Positions 12,006-23,835 of a stretch of 64,000 nt of DNA are shown one piece after another. Below the pieces are notes generated by a model. It saw nothing but the letters and a program-made list of their open reading frames with translations. It had not been told where the DNA came from and searched no databases. A program made the position numbers and the translations under genes. Source of the DNA: Isoetes taiwanensis (Eukaryota > Streptophyta > Lycopodiopsida > Isoetales > Isoetaceae); assembly GCA_021234155.1 (NCBI GenBank), contig JAJEKV010000022.1:4144464-4208463 (forward strand), given 5' to 3'. Position 1 is the first letter of the stretch, and every line of letters starts with the position of its first letter.

Positions 12006-12884
12006 TGATATGAGGGGCATGCTAGGGGGTGTGGTCGGGAAGAAAGAATTAAGGCAATGGGGCATTTTGAAAGTCAATAGTTTACAAGGCATGGGAAAAA
12101 AAAGGGGCAAGGTTATTTTACACGACCAATAGCGCCAGGAAAGGGAATATCTTCAAAGCAAAAGATAAGGGAAATATCTTCTATTAAGGGGCAACGTCAA
12201 CAAATAGATTTGTGTAAATTAAGTTACCTTAAAAGGCAAAGATAGATTCTTGATGGAAATAGCGGGGATACCTTTTTATGAACAAAAAGGCCCGGCTAGC
12301 AGCTTATAGCAACTTGGTCATTAGGGGGGACAGGCGGAATCTAGGACTTGGGTTTCTTGTCTGCGGAATCAGGCGACACTGCACACCTTGAAGCGGCTCG
12401 GCATATGTCGAACTCCGGTAGGCTGGCTGCTTAAAGCGTCTGTATCTCTGATTGGTCAGAAGATTTTCTGTGAGGGCCTCACGGGTGCAAAATCATTTGT
12501 TTTCACATTAGCGAGGCAGGTGGAATTCTAAGCGAGGGGCTACGGATGCTGCGGTGACTTGGGGCCTCTTTGATAGCTTGAGATTAGTGAATTCTATTCC
12601 TTGTCCTTGGTGGTTGGGTGAGCCTACTCTGAACCCATTGTGATTGTAAGGTGTAGTTTGATCATAGTAGAAGGGAAATAGGCTGTGATCAATTCCTTTC
12701 ATTCTTCCCTTGGAAATTGCCTTACGTTCTTTTCTAGATCGGTTGGGTGGAATTGGATGCCCAAATCCATTGGTTGTGAAACAAAACATTTGGTATATCT
12801 AAAGATTGTCTCTTCTTGAATTGTCTATACAATTGTCGTTGCAAGTAGCCTAAGCCTTTAAGCTTTTCCCTAAAAGCATTATCA
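12006..12884 (+). mobile_element. left LTR of short LTR retrotransposon
   Basis: 879 bases that recur as a direct repeat at 14,525-15,384. It begins TGATATG and ends CATTATCA, giving the TG...CA ends and a short terminal inverted repeat expected of an LTR. Shared landmarks with the other copy include 'ggcatgctaggggtgtggtc' near the start and 'ctaaagattgtctcttct' near the end. The two copies differ by many small indels, so insertion is not recent. Confidence 0.85.
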
Positions 12885-12910
12885 GAAGTGAGTATCGAGC
12901 GGGTTCATCC
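12885..12910 (+). other. primer binding site of LTR element
   Basis: A few bases inside the left LTR the sequence reads tgagtatcgagcgggttc (12,889-12,906). It is a close variant of the site complementary to initiator methionine tRNA used by most plant LTR retrotransposons. An ATG in a plausible gag start position follows at 12,924. Confidence 0.6.
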
Positions 12911-14524
12911 TCCGGATCGATCAATGGCTAGCAACTTCAATATTCTTAGGAAAGCCTTGATGTCGTAAAGCCTTGTCTATGGCCGGATTTACATTGCATC
13001 TCGGTCGGCATTACTGTATACTGCCAGCCGGCAAAGAGTATGGCCAGGCAAATTAGGCTGTTGGCCATTTCTACCGCTTCCTTCGTGTTGCTCGGCAACC
13101 TCCTTTTGCCTAATAGTCTCCTCAGGTAAATCCTCCCGCAGCCACCTAGCTGAGAAAATGGTTGGAGAAAGCGGATATGCGAATCTTTCAAAGTGCAAAG
13201 CTTTGTCAAGGTTGTAGCTTTTATGACCAATGGGAAAAGTTCTTTGAGCAGTGCGAACCTTGAGATGTGGAAAGAATTTGCAAACCATGGACACTTATTT
13301 GAAAGATCGAGGAAGCTCAAACGCATGGTGTTGGCAAGGCGGTGAGAATGTGATCCAGGTCATTAATTGGGAAGGTTTCAAAGCGGCTTTTGGGCGCACT
13401 ATTTACCCACTCTAACACTATTCTGATGAGATTCTACATGAGAATGGGATACACTTTGAAGCGAGGCCCCGAGAGTAACCAGGTCCTATACATCAAATTC
13501 ACTCATTTAGCGGCACTAATAGAAATTTGGATAGGAAAAGAGCACTCCTAAGGAAATATGTGTGGATGTAGGGATGATATTTATGCGAATGGAAATATTT
13601 TTCCCAAAGATTTAAATAGGCTATAAAACCCCAACATCTGCTGAGTGGGCGGAAGCTAGATCAAAGTCTAGGAAGTTTTATTCTCTGGGATGATGAGGAA
13701 AACTTGAGACCAAGAGGAGCAAAAAATTGGCAAAGAAAAAGCGAGGTATGGAATCTTCCAAAGTTCCTAAGAGGAAATAATGCTTGTGGTTCGAAAGGAA
13801 GCGAGAGGAGGGAAGTCAAATTAAAGCTGCGGCGGAAGGAACTTAAGGAACCAAAAGGTGGATGCTATAGATCACGAGGAGAGAAAACATTTCCTAAGGG
13901 ATTGCGTTTGGGGAAGGGAATCACAAGTGGAACTCTCTAAACCTCAAAAGGTTGTACCAATACATGCCATTGAAGGTCCCAAGCCCGTAGTTGTAGAAAT
14001 GCATGCTATTGAAGGTCCCAAGCCCGTGGAGGATGTACACAGGACCTCTAAAGGCTGGTGGAAGAAATGTGAGGAGCGGGTGGCTGTGGCTCAGTGCGTG
14101 CTGGTAGTGCATTTCCATACCCAGGATAAGATTTGTAGATTTGATTTGATTTGACTTGGTTTGTAATATTTGATTTTTTATGGAATAAAGTAGAATTATT
14201 ATAACAAGGTGCAGAACAAAAGATATGGTACGAAGGTGGAAATTATTGTTATTGGAGCAATAGGCCTAACAAAAATTACATTAGTCTGCGTCGGAGATGC
14301 GTAACTGGTAAATAAGTGGAAGTGCGACAAAATACTAATGTATCCAACTGAAATGCAGTGGAGGTACAAATGATATGGAGGTACAAGAACATATGCGTGT
14401 TGTGAATTACGCGCATATTAATTGCAGAACCTTGGTGCATTATGGTGCAATAAGCCTTAAGAAGGGATGAATTTGAAGCGATCTTAGGAAGATGTGGACG
14501 ATCTTAGCCGTTAAGAAGGATAGT
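12911..14524 (+). mobile_element. internal region of short, probably non-autonomous LTR element
   Basis: Only about 1.6 kb separates the LTRs, far less than the roughly 4-5 kb needed for gag and pol. No protease, integrase, reverse transcriptase or zinc-knuckle motif was recognised. Open frames at 13,704-13,940 and 13,858-14,154 (plus strand) are lysine/arginine-rich but match nothing I know. The latter contains a repeated 'HAIEGPKPV' (about 13,964 and 14,003), a 39-base tandem duplication. A purine-rich stretch (aagaaggatag, about 14,513-14,523) before the right LTR may be the polypurine tract. The element likely depends on proteins from a relative. Confidence 0.6.
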
Positions 14525-15384
14525 TGATATGGGGGCATGCTAGGGGTGTGGTCGGGAAGAGAGAAAGAATTAAGGCAATGGGGCATTTTTGAGAGATCCA
14601 ATGGTTACAAGGCATAGGAAAAAGGGGCAAAGGTTGTTTTACGACGTAAACGCCAAGGAAGGGGAATATCTTCAAAGCAAAGATAAGGGAAAATATCTTC
14701 TATTAAAAGGGGGCAACGTCAACAAATAGATTTATTGTAAGAATTAAGTTACAAAAGGCAAGATGGGGATGTGATGGAAATAGCGGGAATACCTTTTTAT
14801 GAACAAAAGGCGGCTGGCTTATACTTGAAGCGATGCATTAGGGGACATAGCGGATCTCGGACTTGGGTTTCTTGGTACATCTGCTGAATCGGCGACACGC
14901 ACACCTTGAAGCCCGGCTCGACATGTCGAACTCGTGCTTCTTTGCTTAAGCCCGTCTGGCTATCTCCCGATTGGTCAAGAAGATTTCCTGGCGAGGGCTC
15001 ACAGGTGCAAATCCGACCTGTTTTCATTAGCGAGCGATGGAATTGTGAATACGGATGCGGTGACTTAGGGCCTCTTTGATAAGCGAGATTGAGTCGAGAT
15101 TCTATTCCTTGTCAGCAGTGGATTTGGGTGAGCCTATCTGAACCATTGTGATTGTAAGATTGGTTGATCATAAGCGAAATAGGCACATGATCAATTCCTT
15201 TCATTCTTCCGCCAAATTGCCTTTAGTTCTTTTTACGAGATCAGTTGGGTGGAAATTGGATGCCCAAATCCATTGGTTGTAAACCAAAGCTGTTTGTTCT
15301 TATCTAAAGATTGTCTCTTCTTGAATTGTCTATACAATTGTAGATTTGCAAGTAGCCTACGCCTTCTTTTCCCTAAGCGTATCA
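14525..15384 (+). mobile_element. right LTR of short LTR retrotransposon
   Basis: 860-base direct repeat of 12,006-12,884 with the same order of landmarks throughout. Begins TGATATG and ends ...GTATCA, directly followed by the right copy of the target duplication (aagt). Confidence 0.85.
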
Positions 15385-15786
15385 AAGTAGTAGTAGAATG
15401 GTAAATCAAGAGTAGAATCAATATCCTCTTTGTGTAACAAGCTAAAATAGTCTTATAGAACCTAAACTGATGTGAAAACTAAAAACATAAAAAGCAGTTC
15501 ACCCTCAACAATTCTACATATATAGTAAATAAACAAGTGATTTCCTGGGCCTCAATCTATAATGGATTTCTAAAACAAAGTGACTTAGAAATTTATAGCA
15601 TACGATAGTCTTCAAAGTTATAAAATTCCTTCTGCAAATACTAGCCCTCCTCCCATGGGTGGTATGGGATTCCACAAAAATGGCAATATCGGCAATTTCC
15701 ACGCCATTGTTAAAATAAAACATTTTAACAAAAATATGGACCAGAACAAAAAGAAAAATAGTGCCCACGAGTTTCACAATAGAAAG
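15385..15786. other. inverted-repeat spacer, nothing recognised
   Basis: AT-rich DNA between the LTR element and the family X block. The minus-strand open frame 15,514-15,777 (87 codons) has no recognisable motif. Confidence 0.4.
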
Positions 15787-16770
15787 TCACTTGGCCGAAC
15801 TTGAGCGATGATACCTCGGCCGAACTTGAGCATACTTGAGCAGACTTGAGCCAAAATATTGGCTCAGCTAGAGACAACCCAATCGGGCAGGGATTTTAAT
15901 GCCCTGAAAGGTCACTGGCTTAAGTGACACCCTCTCGTATTTCAAAATCACAAGGCTTGATTGTTGAAAAAAGCTGCATACGCGGTAGGTGGAGGTCAAG
16001 GCATGATTTGACACACCACGAGATGGGGATTGGCCCGCGATGCGAACGGGTTAAGCTTAAGCGAGCAGCGGGGGCGCTTCGTCCATAGCGCTGCCACCTG
16101 CCCCGGCCTGACCCGACCCGCCCCACGGCGCTGAGTTTGACCTGGGGGTTTGCCAGGCGAACCGGTGGGATTCACGGAAACACCAGCGCCCGCAGTACAT
16201 CGTGGCGCACGTACGCCAGCAGGTTTAGTTGCGGAGGCGAACCGGAGCATAATACCACGTCGCCCGCCAAGTCCCTGCGGAGTTGCTGGCGAATCCGCCC
16301 GGAGTTCACTGTAAGCGAATCTTTAGGCGAACCAGCGTTGAAGCGAAGCGGGTGGATGATGTCGGCGAGGTGGATCGGTATTGACGTCCCGATATCTTAC
16401 CGGGTTAAGCAGAACCGGGTCAAATATCGAGCTGATACGGTCGTGGCGAGCATCCAGTGTTAGTCTGAAATTGCCAGTCTGAGCGGTCGCTGAAGCGTCC
16501 CCACGGGTCTGTCAGCGTCGTCGGGGAGGTCGTAGATGATTGCGGTCGTCTGTTGGGTTACGGCTCGCGAACCCGAATTTCGAACACAATTCCTAGGCCA
16601 CGAAATTTTTGAGCGAATTCTAGAGCCCACGAAATTTTGAATATTTCGAGTGGGAGAATTTTAGTTGCATGGCGAACCACTGATTTGAGCAACATTTGAG
16701 CCAATATTTTTGGCTCACGCTTCATCAAACTCAACCCCGCTCATCCTTCGACCGTCAAGGTTCCAAGCTA
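15787..16770. repeat. GC-rich block, family X, copy 2, with palindromic edges
   Basis: A GC-rich core (about 16,020-16,560) with 'gcgaacc' and 'cgggtta' words is bordered by similar imperfect palindromes: 'tgagccaaaatattggctca' at about 15,849 and 'tgagccaatatttttggctc' at about 16,698. Words such as 'cttgagc' and 'atttgagc' repeat on both sides, suggesting a hairpin-ended mobile element. The 'cgaattt'/'cacgaaatttt' stretch at 16,575-16,650 resembles that beside copy 1. Coding function was not recognised. Confidence 0.45.
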
Positions 16771-16800
16771 TAGTGATTTGAGTGCGCCTTTTTTCTAGTA

Positions 16801-16960
16801 CTTGATATTGATTAGAAAGATATTGATATTGATACATATTGATACTATTGATAATCATTAGAAACATATTGATATTGATATTGATGTTGATACAATTAGA
16901 AACATCTTGATTCTACTACTTGATTCTTGATTGTACTAACTAAAGATATTGAATCTATTA
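16801..16960 (+). repeat. degenerate (GATATT)n tract
   Basis: Low-complexity array of 'gatattgata' and 'tagaaacat' words just inside the right arm of the inverted repeat. No counterpart was seen at the inner end of the left arm. Confidence 0.85.
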
Positions 16961-17219
16961 CTTATTTCCCATTAGAAAACAAAATTATACACTGATTTGT
17001 CCATCTTTGGTATGGCAATGACAATTTGATCACCGACCACTTGCATCATTATCACCTGCCTTCGACATCGTTTCATCTTTATTTGGCTAGATTGAGCCAT
17101 TCTGCCGATCGTTAAGCTGCGGGGCAGCGGGCGTCAAGGTGTCGGAAGCTCCCTTTCGCACTCATCCTTGCGGCGATGGTGAAAGGGCTTGAGGAAGCGA
17201 GGGGGGATTCTTTGCCCTG

Positions 17220-17403
17220 CGAGGAGGAGGAGGGTGGAGTGGAGCGTCCCTTTGAGGAAGAGGAGGAGGAGGATTGCTGCTAGAAGGACATCTGCGCCAG
17301 TGGTCTTTAAATGCCGGACCATTATAGCGAGATGGGCAGAAGATTGGAGGAGGAGGAGGAGGAGGGAGGAGGAGGCGAGACTTGAGGAGGAGGAGGAGGA
17401 GGA
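17220..17403 (+). repeat. GGA/GAG trinucleotide tracts
   Basis: Runs of GAG/GGA at 17,220-17,233, 17,257-17,275, 17,345-17,375 and 17,385-17,403. They are the inverted counterparts of the CCT tracts at 11,577-11,748. The 72-codon Arg/Glu-rich frame across them (17,189-17,407) is a composition artefact. Confidence 0.9.
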
Positions 17404-17426
17404 TTGAGAGGATGGACTTATATAGT

Positions 17427-17545
17427 GGATGTAGGGTTAGGGTTAGGGTTAGGAGGGTCGGGGTTAGGGTTAGAGGTCGAGGTTAGGGGTTAGAGGTTAG
17501 GGTTGGGGTTAGGGTTGGGATTGGGGTTGGGGTTTGGGTTGCGAC
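17427..17545 (+). repeat. interstitial telomere-like TTAGGG/TTGGGG tract
   Basis: Begins with clean GGGTTA repeats and decays into ggttggggtta, gaggttagg and ggtttgggtt variants. It pairs with the (TAACC)9 tract in the left arm. Here the unit is mostly TTAGGG; on the left it is TTAGG. The usual plant unit is TTTAGGG, so neither arm has the commonest plant form. Confidence 0.9.
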
Positions 17546-20500
17546 CACACACATTAAGGTTGACATGACAGCTAGCATGGAAGTAATAAAGCATATGGAT
17601 TTGGATTTGGATTCAAATGCTATTTGTTCTATTTGTGTTTGTAGAAGACTCCAATGCATCCAATGGGGTTTGTACTCGAGGCTTGAATTAATGTTCACAT
17701 GCCCCTCCCCGGATATCCTGAACAGGGCAAGCCGAGAACCATATCTTAATGAGATGCCACCCCACCCGGTTAGCATAGGCGTCCCGTTTAGCTACAGGCC
17801 AGCCAGTCTTCGGGCGCTCGGTAGCGTATAGAATAGTTTAGGGTGGTGGTACTTGACAACCTTCCACGGCCAAAGTCTCGAAGTTCGTCTCAAGCGTATC
17901 CTGCGCTTGATGCGTGAGTGTTTCTTAATGCTTACCTCATGCTACTATATGCTCCTTTATGCGTGATCTCACCGATTGTCTTTTTTCAGCATAGCGGCTT
18001 GGCTCTTGGCGATTGGGGGCACCAGCGAGGGTACGTGTGGGGGCTGTCTGTGACCCGGTCATGTGCGCTCTGGTCGACCAAACAACACTGCGGCATGCAT
18101 ATTGGCTTCATCATCGCGGCTGACTCGTCTCGTCGATGTGGCTGACGAGGCGGATCTGTTATCTTAGTGCGGGGCTGGTACACGGCGCCAGGCGTCGCGG
18201 CGATTTAGGAATGAGTGGCGGTAGTAGACCGGGCTTCTGCTTTATTATGTAGGGTGTCTTGAGTGCAAACGAAAGTGAGTGGTCAACGTTAGTGGTAATT
18301 ATAGCGAGAAAGGTTGCTTAAATGGTAACTTAAAGTATAGCGATGTGAATTGTACACTACTTAAAAATAGGGTTGTGACCATCGACCTCCATGGCCCTAA
18401 ATTAGTCTTGTAGTGTGTGATTGATCACAGGAGCCTCTTGTGGCATACTTGGCGCCATCTGTGGACTCCGCGCTGGCGGGCATGTTCTCTTTACGTAATC
18501 TCACCCACCTCCCATATTGACGCGTGAAGCAGGCGGGCGGCTCCGTCTCTATGGGAATCGGATCTACTGCGTGCCAAAATCATGTCCGCGCACCTCTGGC
18601 TGGGTCAAGAGCATCAGCATTTTGCATGGTGGCTGCGGATTGGTGTTGACCGCGAGCAGCATCCCTTTGTTGTAGCAGGGAGCGTGTGCTGGGCGTGCGT
18701 TAGCGGGGAGGCGAGGCGGTGGAGCAGGCGGAATGGTGTCGGTTGAATAGCTCATTGGAGACGGCGGGGTGGCTAGCGCTGAAGTAGTCTCATTATGAGA
18801 TGACGCACCCGGCATGGGGGCATGGACAATCTAATGTCGCATTCTCATGTATGGCGGTGTATCTCAAACCCTCGTTATTGTGTGACTTGCCATAGATAGC
18901 GGCGTCGGTAGCATCTTCGAGGCGAATGGGCGTTGGAGTTATCGTGCAGGACTGGATAAGCGGTGAGCACCGCATGTCTCTTAGGATATGAGCGGTGTGC
19001 TATAACGTCCATCACCGAGCTGGACGAGGAAAAAACATCGGTCGAGAGAGGTTGGCGTGGGGCGGAAAACCGCGAGAGAAAATATCTGTGAAAATGCGTT
19101 CCACCAGACTGCACCAAGACTCCATCTTTTCTTCGCGCAGTGGTGTGTGCCTCTCTCCCCACGAGATCACGTCCAGGAAAGCCTATGAGATGGGACCGCT
19201 GGCGGTGTACATCCTTATATTGACCTTGCCTTTGCCGGTTTGGGTCTTCAGAGCTTTCGGTCGGCTTCCACGTATTTTGTCGTATCCACATCTGCATGGT
19301 TGAACATCCGTTTGTAATGCGTTGCCATTTACCATCCCGTTGCCCCATTGATGGTGGTTAAGTACCTACGCCATACGGGTGAGTTTGCTGGCGTCTGCAA
19401 TGTATGAGCTAAGCGTCGTTTGCACTCGCACCCTTGTATGATGTGGTTTTCTATTCAGTTGAAATTGTTATGGCGCTGCTGCGGGTATGCGCTTGGGGGT
19501 TGGTTCCGTCATCAACCGGCCTGACCTTGAGCCCGTCCCTCTTCAGCGGCTCACAGGCGGGCGTGGCGTGAAGTATTTTTTGCCATGCGTTTAGCATGGA
19601 ACCAACATCACCGAGAACATTGCTACCATGCTGTTTGTCGAACCATGAGTGTCTCGTTCTCCATCAACGATACAATCATTGTGTGCTTCGGCATGCACGT
19701 TGCCCGTCTACCCAACAATATTAGACTAACCCGACCCGACCTCATTGATAGCCGGTCTCACCGGTAGTCGTATCGTGGTGATTGACTTTGGCTGATTGTG
19801 CTTATCGTTAAACGAGTAGCGATGCTATCTTGAACGTAATGCGGCGATACTTTCGATACAAACCTCCCTACGGCACCACGACATGTAAGGCCAGGAACCC
19901 CACCCCAGGCTTGTCGGTACAAGCTGCCCGTCACGGCGAGAAACTTCCACCAATTTATGCGAAGGTTGAATCCATGGCCCCAGCCGTGGCCGTATCCATC
20001 TCCATGGCGACCTCAACATCACCGTGTCTTGGATGACTAGGATCATGGTCCAAGGGGCAGCATCGCAGTTCGGGGGCTGGTGAAAATTCACCTTCGAGCT
20101 TTCCAATCGTCCGATCCGCTCACCGGTTTCGGTCGGTACTAAGCTGGCAGCCTACATGGTGTAATGTGGTGAGATTGGATGAAAAATATTTTCGACCCTT
20201 ATTGAAGAATAACCGTTTGGACAACATCATTGAACAAAAACATGGAAAACATCACAATGTACTCAGGACAGCATCGTCCCTCCATCACGATCTTAATTTT
20301 TTAGAGATGTCTTAGAGGTATCCTCTGGGTATGCGGTTGCCACACATCCTCTAGCGACATAGGTAGATGGGTATGATGTTCATCAGCTGAATCACCGGTC
20401 ATCGTATTCGGTCCCCGTTAGCTCTTCGCGATATCCCGCCGACGCGTGTCATTCCAATGCTTCTAAGCTCTTGTCGCGACGGCCGCCAAGCAGTTCAGGA

Positions 20501-21599
20501 TGCCACCGGGCATGGACAATCCTCGCATTTGTGAAAGGGTCATGGCGGTGTGTTACGTCGCGTACTATTCGTGCCAGCTCGTCGGCACCATTTCCATCTG
20601 CTTTCCTTTGTCGCCAGCGAAACAACATCCTCTGATGCGACCGTCTGATTTACCTCCCCAGGGTGCCCCTCAGCCATTGAGCGTCTCCATCGGTGGCGAG
20701 GCATAGTCGCCCACAAACCTCACCGTTCCAGCATATGGCGGTGATGCCGTGAACCAAGCGGACCGCGATGTGGTTGTAGCTCAATCACCCTTTGCTCTAG
20801 AGGCGTCATGGTGGTCTCTTCCACGGTAGTTGAAGTCCTTGTCCTTCTGGAGTGTGACCCACCTCACCCCAGCGCGCTTCCATGCCTTGATGCGTATTCT
20901 TCGCGGGGCGCCATGCCGTCTTAAGTGGAACTCCCAATCCTCGAAATCTTTTGAAGAGTGGCGGTGGGAAGCGATGGGTGCTTCCATTCAGGTGACCCCT
21001 AGCAACTAGCTGCCTCCCGGAACTCCCAAATGAGGACTAACTTGTGGGGCGGTTGCACGCCGGTACAATAGCCGTGGATGGTACGAACTCATCGTCAGCT
21101 GCAAGATCACGACAATATGCTCTCCATGGTGCATCAGCCCGAACATGGTTCTCGGCGGGTGCCCTCGCGGCTTCTCTGCTTGGAGGCCGGGGGTAGGAAG
21201 GGATCGGCTGACACTTATTCGGCGGATGGGGAACATAGTGTTCACGTAGGCACAACCTCATCAATGCATACACACTCGTTGAATGCGTAACCATAACTGA
21301 GGTGCTACGAAACCATTATCTTGATAGGGTATGAAATAGGCCAATTCATAGACAAGTTCTTGGGGATCTTGGGTGGGGTAGTAACTTGTGAGGTGGATTG
21401 GCGAGGCGGGTTCCGCCACATCGTCAAATTATCGTCCCCGTTTCCTCCTCGACATTGTGTCATCCACCGGTGTCATGAAGACCATAATCACTATCATTTT
21501 CATCTGAAATCGACTCCTTTGAGTCGTCGGTGTCTACATTGCCATTCGACACTCTACTAGGAAGACAAATGGCGTCTATACAACCACGAACCTAAAATT

Positions 21600-21790
21600 G
21601 CCTAAGTAGGGATACCTATGGTAAAACAAATAACCTGGTTGAAACATGGTAAAACTTCCATGGTAAAAATGCCTATGTAAAAATATGCATATCTTAAAAA
21701 ATATCCTATTCTAAATGTCTATTGTAAAAATGGCCTATATGATAAATGCAAAAAATAAGACCTATGTCATCAATGAGAATGCAAAAGGAT
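21600..21790 (-). repeat. ACCATAGG minisatellite, right outer end of inverted repeat
   Basis: The minus strand reads as degenerate units of TACCATAGG plus T-rich spacer, as at 6,335-6,665. It marks the outer limit of clear arm similarity. Confidence 0.65.
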
Positions 21791-21819
21791 ATGGACATAT
21801 ATGGGCCTTTTGTTTTAGC

Positions 21820-22475
21820 GGCCGGTGCGTGCTATAGCACACACCGACGAAACACTGCGCCCTCCCAAGCGATATGGTATACAACGCGTCTCGTGGCGCA
21901 TAAAGCCCGCCAGGCTGTATAAGAGGATTACATACGAGGCGAATCGTTCTTTCCGCAGGCTTTAAAAACGCGGGCATTAAAGACTGAGGTTAAAAATACT
22001 CCGCATTTGAAGTGTATGGGGGAGCATGGTGGCCCCCTTGGAAGCCCGTGCAAACTGGCTCGGGTTCCAACCATACGACAGGCACCCTCCCGGCGGGTGT
22101 TGCGATAATTGTGGGGGCATGGTGGCCCCACCCGACTGACAAGCGCCAGCAACCGGGTTAACCGGCGAGCAGGCTGCCTACGGCAGTGTGAGCTGCCACC
22201 ATGGCGCCCTGGCCAGCCCGCAGTGCTTATTTGAGTTCGCCCAGGCGAATCCGCTGAACACCATGAAGCCCGATAAGCTTTCGAGCAGTAGGCGGCCTTT
22301 GCGGCTTAACACGGGTGCGGGTTACGCTGGGCGAACCCGGCAACAACGCCGCCACGGTAGCCCGCGTCCCGTGAATTGGCTTGATCCTCCCGGTCGCTGC
22401 CGGTAGAATCGCCGGGGATGGCACAGACGAACCCCTTGGCCCGGTCTGACCCGATTTAGGAGCCAATAAAGTTCA
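21820..22475. repeat. GC-rich block, family X, copy 3
   Basis: GC-rich DNA with 'cgggttaaccggcgagc' (22,156) and 'gcgaacccg' (22,335) words like those at 5.6, 16.2 and 30.5 kb. 'ggcatggtggcccc' (about 22,114) and 'gagcatggtggccccc' (about 22,022) form a small direct repeat. It adjoins relic 2 on the right and mirrors copy 1 around the inverted repeat. Short frames such as 22,188-22,406 have no motif. Confidence 0.5.
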
Positions 22476-22485
22476 GCCGAATAAA

Positions 22486-23729
22486 GTGGAAGTAGAAACA
22501 AAGATGGATATATTATGGCGTCTTAAAAGCTCAACCGCCTTTCAAATGGTACTCATCGTCGTGATGCGCATGCACTCGAATCAAAAGGAACGTAATCCAC
22601 CTAACTCAACCGAGAGAAAGGGGCTCTATTTCGAAGCCTCTCTACTCCCCATCAAAAGCGGCAAAGCGTTTGAAAAATCCATTAGGCTCTTAAAGTGTAT
22701 TATGGAACAGAACTCCGCCATCGCTCCTTCTTCTTTGTGAGCCAGAAATTGGAGCTCCGGAGAGTCTGAAAGCTGCCGGATATTATTCAGTCACCTTAAA
22801 ACAAAGCGCCTCAGTGCTTGGTCCTTTAGATGCATTCAAGAGGTACGCTGCAGGCGATTTTTTCAAAGCTTCGACTCACGAGAAACATGGACCTGGATCG
22901 ACAAAAACATACGAAATCCTTGGCGAAAGATTGGGGACCCAACCTAAATACACCGGATTCTTTGAGCACCTTTACTATATATATGCCAGAACAAGGAAAG
23001 TCATTTCTCCAGTTGAAGAAGCTCTCGACATCTTAAGTAGCCGAAGTTGCTCTGTCAAGGCTTGATTGATCGTTGTAAATAATGTGGAGAAGTACGTGCC
23101 TTGGACTTCCGACAAAACAGAACAATTACATCTTGCCATTTCTTATCTAGAAGTCTAAAACCATCTGAATTTGCTCTGAGTTATTGCGGCTATACGGTTT
23201 AATAAGAAATCGTTGTTGTGTTGGATCTAAGTGGCAGTAACCACCGGATGTAAAGTCACGAGGACTAAGCAGGTTGAGGAGTATTACCAATTATTCTGGA
23301 CATTTGTCTAAATTGATGTAGTTAATAGAAGCCTTTCAGAGATTTAAAGTTATATTTTGTCAATAGTCGGTGGCGAAGAAAGCGAGTTAGCCAAACTTGT
23401 TTGCAGGTGATTATTAATCTTGGTGTTGGATGGTTACCTTACTATTCTTGGCTAGAATGGTTTGTTTGGAGGCTTGGAAGCGAGAAAAATGGTGGCTTGT
23501 AGAACAGTTAAATTACTTTAGTTACTTCATGGTTCCACTGTTTGCCGATTTATGTGGAACCGGCGGTTTTAACGTGGTGATTGGCTTGAGAGGCGTGGTG
23601 AATCCCTCCAATATGATCAACAATATAGTCTTTTAGATTGGTTGAGAAGGGTTTCTACAATTCTCAACTCTTTAGAAGGGTTTCTTCTTTCTGGCGTAGT
23701 ACTAATCCTATACTACCCCTCCCGCCTAA
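22486..23729 (+). pseudogene. BTB/POZ domain protein relic, copy 2
   Basis: Second broken copy of the BTB/POZ gene. Frame 22,486-22,740 (84 codons) reads like the BTB fold, with DILWRLKSSTAF at its start and FEKSIRLLKCI near its end. Frame 22,814-23,065 covers the middle, ending in EEALDIL. At about 23,080-23,130 a short stretch reads VEKYVPWTSDKTEQL, the position of the YLEAVPWT-like signature of this plant family. The C-terminal part continues out of frame from about 23,370 to TAA at 23,727-23,729, with 'cttcatggttcc' and 'ttctacaattctcaactctt' lining up with copies 1 and 3. Several stops and indels break it. The N-terminal BTB part is best preserved in this copy, the C-terminal part in copy 3. 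The functional class is inferred from remembered motifs. Confidence 0.6.
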
Positions 23730-23835
23730 AGAATGCCTTATTGGGAAGCCTCAAATATCCGGTATCTGTGTGATTGTGATCTGACTTTTCCAGGCGAGTT
23801 AAAATCTGAAAGTTTATGGTATTGAGATGCGTTTC

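Larger units (their letters stand above)
17150..21790 (-). repeat. right arm of giant diverged inverted repeat
   Basis: Reverse-complement partner of 6,335-11,840. The inner end starts near 'cactcatcc' (17,158), which pairs with 'ggatgagtg' at about 11,804. It continues through the GGA tracts, the telomere-like tract, 'ggttgacatgacagctagca' (about 17,559, paired with about 11,450) and the anchors listed for the left arm. It ends in the CCTATGGTA minisatellite. Open frames here (e.g. 18,875-19,348, 20,781-20,987 and 21,006-21,245, minus) have no recognised domain. Confidence 0.7.

Noticed and set aside
17427-17545. True chromosome end
   Set aside because: The tract is short, degenerate, internal, and mirrored by another tract within the same inverted repeat.
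20770-20800. tRNA-like start (gttgtagctcaatcaccc)
   Set aside because: No matching B box, anticodon arm or acceptor stem could be drawn.
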